Shown here: one piece after another, positions 37,846 to 50,397 of the stretch | How the letters are laid out: each line of letters opens with the position of its first letter | How positions within the stretch are numbered: the first letter of the stretch is position 1 | Assembly: GCA_963573385.1 (NCBI GenBank) | Contig: CAUYLG010026701.1 | Location: 1 to 64,000 of the forward strand | DNA from: Cacajao melanocephalus | Lineage: Eukaryota > Chordata > Mammalia > Primates > Pitheciidae | DNA: 64,000 nt | Reading direction: 5' to 3' | Position numbers and translations under genes: made by a program | The notes under the pieces: generated by a model | Database searches by the model: none | What the model was told of the DNA's origin: nothing | What the model saw: the letters and a program-made list of their open reading frames with translations, nothing else

Positions 37846-37965
37846 CATTCATTCATTCAGCAAAAATGTGTTAAGCTACCTGGGCCAGGCATGGAGCTGG
37901 ATACTAGCAAGACAGTGATGAATAACCCGTTCTCTATCCTTGAGGTTTTCATGGCCCACAAGGTG
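37846..37965 (-). repeat. L2 LINE 3' end (antisense)
   Basis: 'cattcattcattcagcaaaa' followed by 'gggccaggcatggagctgg' is the antisense L2 terminus with its target-like CATT repeats. Confidence 0.75.
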
Positions 37966-38471
37966 TAGAAGGTGGATAGTTATTGCTGCTTGGGAAATTA
38001 TAGACAGCATCAGAAAGAATGAGAAATCCTGCTGGCTTTGAACCCAAGCCTGGTTGTTTTTTTTTGCATTCATCATTTAGAATGTTGTACTCAAGCCCTA
38101 AAACATAACTTGAAAGACTATATTTGTACAGTATGTTGAAAGTCATCCCTTGATATGCTAATTAGAAAGAAGAAAACGAAAGAAAAGTGCTACCCGACGC
38201 TAGTCTTGAGAGTGAAAAGTAAGATCTTAGCCGACTTCTAAACTTCTTGTCCCTTCTTGAGTGTGATTCACGTTGGCAGGCATACCATCATCGAGATAGA
38301 AAAGAGTTGCCACATCAAGCTGGAGTATCAAATTGAGCCATCTGATTGGATGCTGTGATGGCGGCAGTGTTTGCTTACAAGACATTTTTATATGATTGTT
38401 ACTACAGTATAGAGTTCTACAATATATGTCCACTCTTATATACAAAGAATTCTCATTGTCCAGAGGTTTTA

Positions 38472-38635
38472 TCCATGTTTCCCAAACTTTAATGTGTATA
38501 AAAATCAGCTGGAGAACCTGTAGATTGGTATTCATTAGGTCTGGGGCAGGGCCTGAGATTCTGCATTTCTAAAACACTTCTAGGTAACGTCAACACTGCT
38601 GCCTCGCAGACTGCCCTTTGAGCAACAAGGACCTA
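38472..38635 (+). mobile_element. MER5-like (hAT-Charlie) non-autonomous DNA transposon
   Basis: 'aaaatcagctggagaacctg' and 'gcctgagattctgcatttct' are MER5A-type landmarks. The element ends about 60 bases before exon 4, so the branch-point region of intron 3 lies in or next to its edge. Confidence 0.65.
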
Positions 38636-38692
38636 AAATGTCTTTGTGCCAGTGAGGATTCACCTTTTGTAACTTCATCTATTTGTTTGCAG

Positions 38693-38818
38693 CTGTGGTG
38701 ATGGTCCTAAATAGCATGAGTGTCAGCTGGAGTGCCCGGATCCAGATTTTCTTAACCTTTTGCAAGCTCACAGCAATTCTGATAATTATAGTCCCTGGAG
38801 TTATGCAGCTAATTAAAG
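38693..38818 (+). CDS. SLC7A11: SLC7A11 coding exon 4 (codons 174-216, partial ends)
   Basis: After acceptor 'tttgtttgcag' the frame completes Thr174 and reads [15 protein letters not shown], then the hydrophobic TM5 with F-C-K-L-T-A-I-L, ending M-Q-L-I-K. Lys198, a position discussed in xCT anion-channel and transport studies, is preserved. All residues match the human protein as I remember it. Phase 1 in, phase 1 out. The donor GTATGG is the weakest of the six by eye (no A at +3/+4 consensus, no G at +5 run). Confidence 0.98.
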
Positions 38819-41800
38819 GTATGGACTGGAAAGTAAATGCTTTTTAAAATACTTATCTGCTTTTGGTCTTTTTTAACACTAACTTTTGCTTGTACTAGCA
38901 GAATCCTTAATTATTCTCTGCTTGTGGAATTAAACTCTATATTGTCATCTAATTGATTTGAAAGGCTGCTACATTGTAAGTGAGTTGGTTTTTACAGTTG
39001 AATGGCAGCAAGAGGATTAAGACGGGGCCAAGCAACAAAATAAGGCATCAGTGAATTTTCTAGGTATAATGGTTTGGAGTGAAAATTCAAAGTGGCAAAA
39101 AAAAAATCTGCCAGTTAGTTTTAATTACAGATAAATATTTTTTAACCTTAAAAGTGTCCAATAATGGTAATAAAAATTACAGAGAAAAAGGTATCTGGAA
39201 AATAATGAAATATGATCAATAATTCTTTTACCTTCTTATTATTCCTTTTAAACTGAGAGTGGTATCCTCAAAAGAGGAGTCAATATGGGAACAGCATTCC
39301 CAAACACCAAAATTATATCACAATAAAGTAGTTGTAAAAACGTAATTTTTATTGTTACATTATTTTTCATGTAAAATTTGCATTTCTAGTGAAATGCAAC
39401 ATTTTCTGGGTTTATTTGCTTTATAGAGTTTAACATTTAATATGAAAAAAGAAGTTGAGAAGTGATATCATTTAGAGTTTTAGTTGTTTTAGGAAAGAAG
39501 CCACATGCAGTTGCTTGGACTCAGTGGGAATTGTTGGAGGACAAAGATCCACATGAGTTATGTAATTAGCAACAGGAACATAGCAGGAAATAAATAAGAA
39601 AGTGAAAAGAAATTGTAAAGGAATGACATACTTTGGGCATGTTAAATATTTAATGTTTACATTGATATTGTCTGTTCCAAGAAAGGGAATTTATAGAGAA
39701 ATTTAATGACATTGCAGGAAAAGAATTACACAAGGCAAAAGGAAGTGCCAAAGTTTGGTAAAATCATCACTGTTGGTAGAAGCATTCAACAGTACAAACA
39801 CTGAAAGATCAGCTACTCTGTAGCTGGGAAGGGGAGCTGCTGTTGCCCATTTAATAAGCCTAGTGGGAGATTTTAGAGCCCTGCTCGCGGAAATGCTTTT
39901 ATCAAATCCAGCAACCACAGCCAACACAGAATAAACACAATGAAGATTTTGACCATTAGAGCTTGCACTGAAGAGAAGACAGGAGCTTGCTCTTCTAATA
40001 TACCTTGGCCTCCACAGAGCTAGCGTGCTCATATTCTATCTTATTCATTAGGAATGTAGGCACAATAATGTGTTTTGTTAGTGCTTTGTTTTTCTGAGTT
40101 AACTCTTCAGTCTTCTGTAAAGAGTTTCTTCAATACTTGAAAAGTGCAGAATCTCTGGGTCATTGGCTGTTCTTTGATACTAGTTTAGATTCCAGAAGAT
40201 TATATGCTATCCTTTGAAACTAAGATTTATTTTCTTTCTTTTTTTTTGGTGTAATTTAAGACATTATAGGTAGCATTATAGACTGTGTTCAATTTTTACC
40301 ACTTATTGATATATGTATATGAGGAAGGGTTTGGTTGCCCAAATGTCACTGTATTACAAATTCCTTGAGAGCAGAGGTCATGATATATCTTGAGATTTTT
40401 TTTTGGTGGCTACAACACAGAGACACTTTAATTAATAATTATGATATCAATGCTACATGTGACAGGCTTCTTCAGAGATCTCACTCAACAGAGAAATTCC
40501 CTGAGAATATTACCAAATTTAATGTAAATTTTTACGTTTTAGAGGTCATTGTTAGCAGGTATATTTGCTCTATTACTATAAAATTGTTATTTTCTTCATC
40601 TCTAACATGGTCACACATTTTACACATTAATCTGAAACTCTAGTAAGAGACTTTGTTAATACAGATTGTGCTTTTATTTTTATTCTAATCACATCTTGAA
40701 AGTAGTTGTATGTTATATATTCACTTGTGAGGATTGGTTGAACTTTCCTTTGAATATTATGACTTTAATCTTCCTGAGACCTCTGTTGTATAGCCAAAAT
40801 ATTCCTGAAGTTTAGAAGCGAAATTGCCTCTCTTTTGTAATATTCTCAAAATGGCACTTTTGAAGCTCTGTGCTTGTAACCCAGTCTTTACAGAATTTGG
40901 TTTTTCTTTTTGATTATTTGGTGCTGCACTCTTAGAAATATTGTGCCTTTATGCCAAAGCGACCACAGATCATGATAAAAGAATATTCAACAGATGTTTT
41001 TATCTGAATTCCACTATTTATATTTTTCTTCTTGAAGGACACAGAGATGTCTTAGTAAAATGGGCATTTCTGAATTTATTGTATCATGTAAAAAGTGAGC
41101 TCTGTTTAGGAATCATTTACTTTGAGGAAAAAATTGTTGTAGTATATAACTCAGCATTCTCCATTTTTGGTCTTCATATTCACACATATTATATTTATAC
41201 ACATGTCGTGCCTGGACAATGCAGGAAACAACTGAGATTTGACTTGGGAGAGAGAGTGCCTCGTACACATCATCCACCCCATCCTCCTTCTGTTTATTTA
41301 CATGAAGTTTGATTTTAAAACAAACTCTCACGTCCCATTTGGCTAATCTCATTTGCTATTTTCTTTGGGCAATAAACATTGTTTCTACTTAAGCTTGAAT
41401 ATTCACTGACTAAAGTAAATCTGAATTTCTAACTTTTAAAACTATTCAAAAGATATATAGGAATAAGTTCCATTGTGATTCACAAAATAGAGAAAAATGT
41501 GATGAATAAAAGTGTTCAATTCACATGTTGCTGCAAAATTTGTTGACACCTATTTATTTTAGAGTTCGTTATAATATCTTTTCAATATTTATAGGAAAAA
41601 ACTGTATCATTCTCCAGGACAGGGTCATAGGGTGAGTGGACTTTCTCTGTAAAGGACAAGATGATAAATATTTTCAATTTTTCAAGCTATATAGTCTCAA
41701 CTCTGCTATTACAGGCTGAAATCAGCCATAGGCAATACTTCATGAGTGGGCATCTTTATCTTATAGATAAAGAAAACTCTATAAGAAAGGCTGGCATTTT

Positions 41801-42363
41801 AGGTTGGCAGATATGGTCCTCAGGGTTTTCCAACTTCTGTTCTAGGAGGTAGGCATCTAATGAACTACATGGGATAAACAGAAAGGTAAATCACATAGGA
41901 AAGGGGTCCTGAGATTTATTTTCATCTCATCATTAAGGGTAGACCCTTAGATACCTCTCTACATTTTTTTGCCAAGCAATACATTGTCTTTACTTTTAAG
42001 AATTCTACCATATTCATAAAGATTATTATTTACAGAAAACCCTTTAGTCTTCTTTTATGGTCACAATAGAGGCATACTCAAACAGAGGATTATTTTTCAA
42101 TGCCATTTTCATCTTTGTTATAAATTTATTAAAAGAGAAATGTGAAATAGTGTTAATGATCAATTTTTGATCACTAACAATTTTTTTATCTCTTTTGGGA
42201 CCCCTTCTATAGAATGGACACAAGAAATAGATAAAGATGGTAATCAACAGAGAGTAAGAAATCTAGACCTAAAACAGTATGGTTCTCCACACCCCCATGT
42301 TTCTGGTTAAGAGTGAATACCAATTCTTTGAAAAATCCTAAAATCAGTCTATTCTAATTACAG
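38819..42363 (+). other. SLC7A11: SLC7A11 intron 4
   Basis: GT-AG intron of 3.5 kb with few recognisable repeats. A 109-codon minus-strand frame at 39,703-40,032 has no known domain. Apart from the relic at 41.64 kb, nothing was identified. Confidence 0.95.
41640..41850 (+). repeat. Old interspersed repeat, same family as 15.35 kb
   Basis: 'ctttctctgtaaaggacaag', 'atagtctcaactctgctatt' and 'gaaatcagccataggcaata' align in order with the copy at 15,350-15,545. Confidence 0.55.
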
Positions 42364-42463
42364 GCCAAACGCAGAACTTTAAAGACGCCTTTTCAGGAAG
42401 AGATTCAAGTATTACGCGGTTGCCCCTGGCTTTTTATTACGGAATGTATGCCTATGCTGGCTG
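42364..42463 (+). CDS. SLC7A11: SLC7A11 coding exon 5 (codons 216-249, partial ends)
   Basis: After 'taattacag' the frame reads [14 protein letters not shown], then [19 protein letters not shown], the loop after TM5 and the start of TM6. The Y-x-Y-A-G-W segment is the partly unwound TM6 region that helps form the substrate site; Tyr244 is kept. Trp249 is split across the junction. Phase 1 in, phase 2 out, donor GTAAGT. No difference from remembered human protein is seen. Confidence 0.98.
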
Positions 42464-45400
42464 GTAAGTTGAAAGCTCCAGATCTGACAGTTTGTGTAGT
42501 TCATTAATCCCATTATGTACTCAAATTAAGTGCCAAGCAATGTGCCAGACAAATGTGAATAGCCGTAATCCAGTGTGATAGGCTTTACTTGAAATGAGAA
42601 ATAAGGTATTGTCCCCTCCACCAGGCCAATTCTTTTGCACGTGACAACACAAACATTACAGGTTTCCAGTCAAGGTGACCGCTAGATTTAGCCTGATGTC
42701 ATAAAAAAGCAAAGAAATGCTGGGTCTTAAGATCCAATAAAAATTACTTATAAGTATGTATCAGTAAGGACATAATAGTGCCATAAGGTACTGAAGAATA
42801 ATACTTCACTTGTCAAAAGACCTTTCAAGTAAAGCTCCAGGGATATTTACAAATAGTGATTAATTGATTTTTTTCCAGCTTCTCATGAGATAGAGAAATA
42901 ACTCAGATGTAGAAATAAGTAAGACGTTCCCAGGAGTTAATGGTACTCTAAAGGCAGAGAAACAGAAACCAAGATAATGCAGTCAACTCTACTAGACAGT
43001 CTGTTACATTTAAAAGGAACTTACATGTTCCTTAAAATTTCCCCAATATCTGAAAATTTAAAAAAGCAAAGATGATTAAAATCATGATGCCACAGATATA
43101 TTTCCTTTGATGCATGTCCATCTGTGATACCTACCGTTCTGGTTAAGGCACTAAAACTTTGTATTTGTACCTTGTTTTGTTCAGATACTTGAAAAACAGT
43201 AATTATGGATAAGAGTGGGACTTTTTCCTCAGTAAATTTTATTGACCTAGTAAGATTTAATGGAGATGATCGTTGCAAGAAAGTCTATGAGGTATTCTTT
43301 AAATATCAAAATCATTATAGTAAGATTAAAATTCATTGTTATGGGGTAAATCAAGGTAATATTTATTTTTAAATTATTTATAAAACTCGTTGTTATACAG
43401 ATTTAGCTGTGAGAATGATCTATGAGCCTGAAAGTAATATTAGGAAACTATACTAGCTCAAAAATTATATGAATGCATTTCCACCACAAATATAATTCCT
43501 TTTGTTTCTTTAGTTTTTAAGATCTTACCTTCTAGCTAATGCATAGAATATAGATATATTTCAAAATGAATGGAGTATTCACACTAAAAATCTCATTGAA
43601 TTATGAAAACATAGTATTAGAGGATAATTAGGGAATTATGGGAACTTAAAATCTTAACGTGGCCTTTGAGGCAAAATATGTTTGAAGAGTGTTAGAAAAT
43701 TGTAGCTCTAAGGAGATCAGTGTAAAACATTTGTGTATTCCCAGAATATTTTTATAACCATTATATGTAAGCATCAGTTTTGAATCACTCAGTATTTTTG
43801 AAGTCTTTTTGCTTTTGTCCGAAGCACAATGTGGTACTAGACAGACAAAAGAACTGAGTGTGATCACAGGGTTAAAACAGAATCAACTGTTCCATGGCTG
43901 TTCAGCCTAGATCAGAGCTCTGTGCCCTGGGGCTGCAGCCAAGCTACTGGGAGGGTCACTGGGAGACACCAGAGCAAAGCAGGGAGGTAGAGAAAGCTTT
44001 CAGCTACAGCCAAGAGTTGGGAGCCCAGCAATACGCAATCAGGAGTGTGGACTGTGAAGATAGTCACAAGGGAGATTTGATTAATTCTGTTGAATGAAAT
44101 TTCTTTTGCTTGCGAATACCATAGATCTGTTCCCATGCAATCTTAAAATATCCTTTTACTCCCCTCACTTTTCCAATACCCAGAACTAAAAATTCAGGTC
44201 AGCTGCTTAATGTAGAGCAAAATTTCTCCACTTATGTAGGCTTTTGAGGGCTGATGAATTTCTCCATGGATGAAGATCCTTTTCATTTTGATTTATCTTA
44301 TTAATATTTAACTTTATTGATGCCGACCCCAAAATATTACTCTGATTACAAGGTAAAAGGGGTTTACACGGACCTTATTTAATACTTTTACCCATATAAT
44401 CCTCATCTCTACTCCCGATTTGAAAGACCAAGAAACCATTGATTTCTTTATATCCTTTAGGGTTCAATCACAGTATTGGAAAATAAGTCCAGGATTTAAC
44501 ATGGAATGTTATCTGATACAAGTGACTTATGTAGGGGACAGATAAGTAACTGTGTTTCTATAACAGGTTTTTGTGCTACCTGAATGCAACTTTGTGAAGA
44601 TGCAGAAATAATCTGGCTGTTAATCTATGGTCATCAGTCTTAGAAAAAGGAAGCTGTGTTTAGAAAAAATATAGTCTGTTGGTGTGGAGTTCCAGAGGAA
44701 AAGTTATTACTGGATGTAAATGAAACGAGATGGAGGCTAAAAGAATTCCCAAAGAGAGGGGCATTTATTCACTTGCCAAATGTGATCCCTGCTTTTCTCT
44801 CGCTTTCAAGATGTAATTACAAGCCTGGGTTGTAGAATTATCAGTGGGGTACTGTAAAAGATTCTCCACTCCCTATGCTGCTGCTATGACAATGTTTGAC
44901 AGCCCCCTAAAAAAGGTGGGGGCATTGAAAATGAGTAAGTCAGAAGCAAAACAGCTATTGCCATTAGAGCTTCCTGCCCAGGCTGTTAGCCTATAAGTAA
45001 AAGCATCAAGACCATTGTTGTCCTGGAGACCTTGCTCCGCTAGCAAGAAAAAAGATACCACCAAACCAGGGAGGGAATATGAATAGAGGAGGCTTTTGTC
45101 TCTGAAGAATGCAGAACCTTTCTAGAATGATAAAGCTACTTCACAGAAGCTTGGTTAGGGGAAAAGAAATCATTAACCCAGCCAGGTCACACAGTTGGGT
45201 CAGAGCAACATTAACAACATTGCCAATGTCTGCATTCAGAGAAATACATCTGCCAGTCCTCCTGTGGCCATGGGGAACTCGGTCCCATATCCTGATCCAA
45301 AGCTAAACATTGCTTGGGAGGATTTTCTTATTTTTTGGGGGCATTTCCTTTCTTTTTTTTTTAATTGTGCCATAGAAAAGAGTTTTCAGTGTCTTTTTCT

Positions 45401-45926
45401 CTTCATTTTAAATCCTATTCTCAATGGATTTAGTCTTTCTAAAGAACTGGCTGGGATTATTTTGTACTATTGTGTCAAATCTAATCTAAAGAATAAGCTT
45501 ATTTTAAAAATAATTCACATAGTTGGGTATGGGAATGCATTGCCAGCATTGCAGTACCTTTTATGCACAATCATGGAAGAGCTGGAACAATAGATGGTAT
45601 GAGCATTCTCTAGAGGACTTGAAGTGTTGTAAACCAAAGGGAATACCATGGACTCATTTCTGGAAACTAAAACATAAAGGTGGATTTCCCACAGGATGTG
45701 TGAATGTTTAGACTAAAATCAGAAGCTTTCTCCTTGCTACCCACCGCCCGGCTTCCAGCCCTTTCTTCTTGTCTACTCCCTGGAGCTCTGGCAAATTTTG
45801 AAATTGTGGGTTTTTTTTTCATAAATATTTTATTTATTGCTTTAACGTTGTTGGAAAAGACTGCTTTCTAAAACAACCGTTAGGAAGGAACTGGCTATTT
45901 TTGACATGAGAAGTCTAGAAATATTT

Positions 45927-46018
45927 CTTTTTTTTTTTTTTTTTGAGACAGAGTCTCACTCGGTCGCCAGGCGCCAGGCTGGAGTGCAGTGCCGCGACCT
46001 CTGCTCACTGCAACCTCC
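45927..46018 (-). mobile_element. Alu fragment (3' end only)
   Basis: About 20 T, then 'gagacagagtctcactcggt' and 'ctggagtgcagtgccgcgac' up to 'ctcactgcaacctcc', where homology stops abruptly. 'cgccag' is locally duplicated (gtcgccaggcgccagg). Confidence 0.92.
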
Positions 46019-46689
46019 TTGGTGTGTGTGATTTTTCACTGGTGGTGGTCTGTTTTTTGGCGTGAGTGTGTTTCTTTCTTTTTTTCTTCCCCTGCTTTCC
46101 ATTGCCTCAGGCTTATAGCAAACACATCAAACCCCTCCTGCGGTGCGTATTGCAGATATAAGGACTGATTGTTTCTGACTTTCGTGGTGTAACTACAATC
46201 TCTATTTCTAGAAACTTATTTTCTAGTCATTAAAACAATCTTTGGCTCCTGACTTTTTAAATCACCATTATTGCTACTGTTCTGTCAGCTTTTCAATTGT
46301 TTCAACTTAAAACAGTCCTTAAAATTGTGGGCACTTTAACCTTGAACATCGACTGACTACTTGTGAATTTAGATGGTTTGATAAAGATGGAGCAAGACAG
46401 ATTTCTTCATCTTTGTTTTAACTGGTGAGATACTTAAAGTACGCTAAGAGCTGATGGGCTAATATTCCAGCCACTTGATTTTAGATTTTAGAGAATTTGT
46501 ACCTATGAACCTGTGCTCCTGCATACGTATGTAAAAAGTTATTTTAAATAATAAAAAGATAATAGAAGATTATATTGAAAACATGATTTTTTTTTATTTC
46601 GCAAAAATTTTCTGAGCATATATAAGGAAAAGGTAGAAAAATCTTTGCCTTCCTATGTTTGGTTCTTTCCTGTAGTAATCCCTCTGCCA

Positions 46690-47062
46690 CACTTGTACTG
46701 CAGAATACTAAGCGAATACTCATTTCGCTGTGCCTAACCCCTCTGCTACACTTTTGTGCTCATATGCTATTCTCAGTCTGCAATGGCCTCACACCACCTC
46801 ACCGGGGCTAAAGATAAAGCGATTTTTAAAGGTTCAAGTTGGGCCATGCCTCCTCTAGGAAACCTCCTTTGACCTACCAGTTTGGGCTAGACCTGCCCTC
46901 TGGCTCCCATGTATTTGCTCCAGCATTGATTCTGCACTGTATCATACTGTTCTGTGGGGCATTCTCTGCACTATGAGCTCCTTGAGACTGTGGGCTTACC
47001 ACTTGTGTGTCTCTGACATGTGATAAGCGCTCCGTAAATGTGGCTTAATAGAAAAATGATTT
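46690..47062 (+). repeat. L2 LINE relic
   Basis: 'ggaaacctcctttgacctac', 'gcactatgagctccttgaga' and 'gtgataagcgctccgtaaat' are the L2 3' order in the sense direction. Confidence 0.7.
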
Positions 47063-47214
47063 GTGGGAGTATTTGGTTGTTAGCTATTTTCATTTTACTA
47101 TAAGTATTGTTATAGTTTTCATAATTCTAAATTCAATTTCAAATAATTTAAATTTGAGACTTTGGATAGTGGCAAATTACATTAATAGTTTGTGATTTAT
47201 TTATCTATTTTTAG

Positions 47215-47259
47215 GTTTTACCTCAATTTTGTAACTGAAGAAGTAGAAAACCCTGAAAA
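47215..47259 (+). CDS. SLC7A11: SLC7A11 coding exon 6 (codons 249-264, partial ends)
   Basis: The small 45-base exon follows 'ctatttttag' and completes Trp249, then reads F-Y-L-N-F-V-T-E-E-V-E-N-P-E and the first two bases of Lys264. It encodes the end of TM6 and the conserved intracellular E-E-V-x-N-P motif of amino-acid permeases. Phase 2 in, phase 2 out, donor GTAAGT. It is the last exon in the window; the next would begin with T-I-P-L-A, which I could not find before 64,000. Confidence 0.97.
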
Positions 47260-47971
47260 GTAAGTAGCCAGATGAACCCTGAAATTTTCCTGAAGAAGAA
47301 AATTTACGATTACATAGTTTAAAAAGTAGACCTGACAAAGAAATTCAGTGGGGGCTAGTCAGCCTTAACATCACCATCATCACTGTAATTCTCTTAGGCA
47401 GATAAGATTTACTTGACTTTATCATAAATTGTATACATAATTATATATCATAATTATATACAAATAGCTTAATTGTATATTCTACATTCAATACTAAGTT
47501 GTCCTTTAACCTAAAAACATGAAAGAATAAAGCTATCCCATATAAACACGTTCATATAACTTAATATGAACTCTCGACTATCCACAGGGTAGCTTGAACT
47601 CAAAAAGTTAATTATTTCTAACAATTCGTGTAATCTTTTTTCATAACTATTGAATTAAAGTGAGTAATGTAATTAATGGATGATTAGTTATGAAAGCCTA
47701 GAAATACCTTCAGAATGTTAGAGTAACTTATAAATTTGGGAAGCTGGATAATTTCTACTCTTTCTAGGTAATAACTTGATAAGTAGATAATTTGATGATG
47801 ATTTATATAATATTTTTGAAATGAACTCACTTAGAGAAAAATGAATTATTCTTATGATTTGTTCATAAACATTGGATATTTTACAGAGAAAATTAATTCA
47901 TGGGCAAAGAGGGAAAATTTAGGAACTAGAGTATAGTATAAAATGTAGACTAAATCATAAAGTTATTTAGT

Positions 47972-48480
47972 TCTTTTTACTTTATTGAACATCTGCTATG
48001 TTCCAAGCATTGTGCTGGGAACAGCTTTCATGATGCATAAGACTTGAAGTATTTTATTGACTAGTCAATGAGTCAAATGTTTGAACAAATAAATGTAACA
48101 CTGTGATTGGTACAAAAATAGATTGTTTTCCCAGTTTGGCAAAAAGAAAAGAAGGAAATATTTAAGTGTATCTAGGGAGATGTTTATAATGAGTCTCAAA
48201 TGATGAGTAGGTATTCCTTAGGTAAATGTAAGTGAGAAAGAAGAGGAGTGTGGGAAGAGGAAGAGAGAGAGACAGAGAGGAGAAACACGCACACTGATTG
48301 CTAGGAAAAAGAGCAAGTACAAAGGTGCATTAGTATGAAATAGCCTGGACATCAAAGGATATGCCTACGGATTGACAATTCACACTAAGACAGACTAAGA
48401 AAATCTGGCTCCTAGCATCTTGGGAGATGGTAAACTGATTAGATCTGGCCAAGTACCAGGAATGTCAGAGTTTAGAACAC
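47972..48480 (-). repeat. L2 LINE relic (antisense)
   Basis: 'attgaacatctgctatgttc' then 'caagcattgtgctgggaaca', followed by 'gaacaaataaatgtaacact' and decayed L2, in antisense order. Confidence 0.65.
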
Positions 48481-49679
48481 ACAAGCCAGCAATTGGTATC
48501 TGATTCAACTGCTATGCAAATCAATATGTAATTTAAACATGTGAAAGCCTATTTTATTAAGAAATATGACCAGTTTATGCAAGTATTGTCATATTTATAA
48601 CTGGAATTGTAGGTAGAGAATACATATTTACCAAGAGCTAGTTCTTTCTAAGCATTACTTGGAAATGATAAGCTACCTTATGATTGTAAACCCATTGATG
48701 GCAGAGATTAATGGATTGGTCTGTCTTTCTAGTTTTAGAGAATTATTTGTATATAAGTGGCAGCATAGAGAAAAGACAGTTCTTACTGGATGTAATATAA
48801 AATATTTATTGAATTTCTATTATGGGAAATAAATCACTATGGTTTGTAACTGTGTCTGTTAAGTCTACAGACATTTTAAAGACATCAGTTACTAGAATTT
48901 AACATGAGAATATTTCTTACAAGCAAATGGTAAATTGCAGGATTGCAGACAAGACCTATAAGATTACATTTGTTATATGATATATCAGTGGTATAGATAT
49001 AGTTCATATTCTCTTTAATATTATTTAACAGTGTGAGCATGATTTTTGTTTGCCACATATACAGTAATATTATTGTGTATATTAAGCATATCTTTAAGCT
49101 ACTTATGCCATTAATACTTCAACTCAAATTTCTGACTTATTCCACTAGACTAGTGTTCCAATTAAGGATTCTCTCCTTCTCTTCTTTAATTGAAAGACCT
49201 TAGTTTCACACCACTGATAATGTCCATGATTTAGTGCACACAAATACTAAGGAACAGGTGTTGGTAATGTATTAATTTAGTGCTTTTTTTTTTTCTGTTC
49301 CAAAGAAATTCCCTTATCTCAAAAATGAAAATAGTAATAGCACATACTTTACTGGATTGTATTGATGAATTAATATGCAGAAAGTGCTTAGATTAGTGAC
49401 TGTCACTTTTTAATTTCTACATAATTATTTGGTTGTCTTTACTGCTATTATTGTTATACACTTTATTAGAGCAAAGTAGAATGTTATTCACATAATAGTG
49501 TTTTCTAGAATTCAATGTTCCACGCAATTATTTTTCTTCAGAGCTTTTGAAAGAAATGTGAAAAGTTATAGCAGTTTGAAGCTTACTGTCTAGACTTTCA
49601 GTGTCGAAGCTGAATATGCATTTTTGGTCTCTGTTATGCATTCTTGATCCATAAAATACCTTTATGGGATATCTATGCT

Positions 49680-50397
49680 ATCTTGATGCATGCATACAAT
49701 GTGTAATGATCAAATCAGGATCACTGGGATACTCATCACCTCAAACATTTATCATTTTTTGTGTGTGTTGAGAATATTCCAAATGTTCTCTTTTAGCTAA
49801 TCTAAAATATACCATGTTTTTGATAACTACAGTCACTTTACTGTGCCACTGAACACTAGAACATATTCTATCTGACTCTATTTTTGTTTTCAATAACCAA
49901 CTTATCTCCATTACTTTCTCCTTATTCCTAGCCTCACTATCATTTCAGTCTGTACCTCCACAAGATCAACTTTTTTTTAGCTCTCACATGAGTGAAAACA
50001 TACAATATTTGTCTTTCTGTGCATGGCCTACTTCACTTCATATAATGTCCTTCAGGTTAATCTATGCTGCTTCAAATAACTGAGGAAAGGTTTCATTCTT
50101 TTATTGGCTGAATCATATTCACACACACACACACACGCACACACACCTCACATTTTCTGTATCCATTTATCCATGGATGGACACTTAGATTGATTCCATG
50201 TTTTGGCTGTTGTGAATAATGTTGCAATAAACATGAGAGTGCAAATACCTCTTTGGTATACTGATTTCCTTTCTACCGGATATATACCCTGCAGTGGGAT
50301 TGCTGGATCATATGGGAGTTCTATTTTTAGTGATTTGAGAGCCTCAATATTGTTCTCCATAGTGTCTGTTCTAATTTACATACCCACCAACAGTAAA
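49680..50397 (-). mobile_element. L1M 3' half in intron 6
   Basis: 'caggatcactgggatactca', 'ttgataactacagtcacttt', 'ccatggatggacacttagat' and 'gcagtgggattgctggatca' are the antisense L1M 3'UTR then ORF2 end. It includes a (CA)n run at 50,120-50,146. A younger L1 follows head to tail. Confidence 0.85.
50120..50146. repeat. (CA)n microsatellite
   Basis: About 13 CA units with one CG interruption, inside the L1M. Confidence 0.95.

Larger units (their letters stand above)
30086..38692 (+). other. SLC7A11: SLC7A11 intron 3
   Basis: GT-AG intron of 8.6 kb. It contains antisense L1 3' ends, L2/MIR relics, an inverted-repeat cluster and C/T-rich tracts, listed separately. 30.3-30.97, 32.24-33.64, 33.85-34.45, 34.7-35.7 and 36.25-36.83 kb hold nothing recognised. 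Confidence 0.95.
42464..47214 (+). other. SLC7A11: SLC7A11 intron 5
   Basis: GT-AG intron of 4.75 kb. It has an L2 relic at 42.49-42.56 kb, a partial Alu at 45.93 kb and an L2 relic at 46.7 kb. 42.6-45.9 kb is otherwise unassigned; 43,890-44,100 is more GC-rich than the surroundings. Confidence 0.95.

Noticed and set aside
39703..40032. Processed pseudogene in intron 4
   Set aside because: There is no poly(A) tail, target-site duplication or protein similarity to support it; listed only as a low-interest finding.
43894..44136. Overlapping open frames on both strands in a GC-richer patch of intron 5
   Set aside because: They are short, without a domain, and explained by composition.
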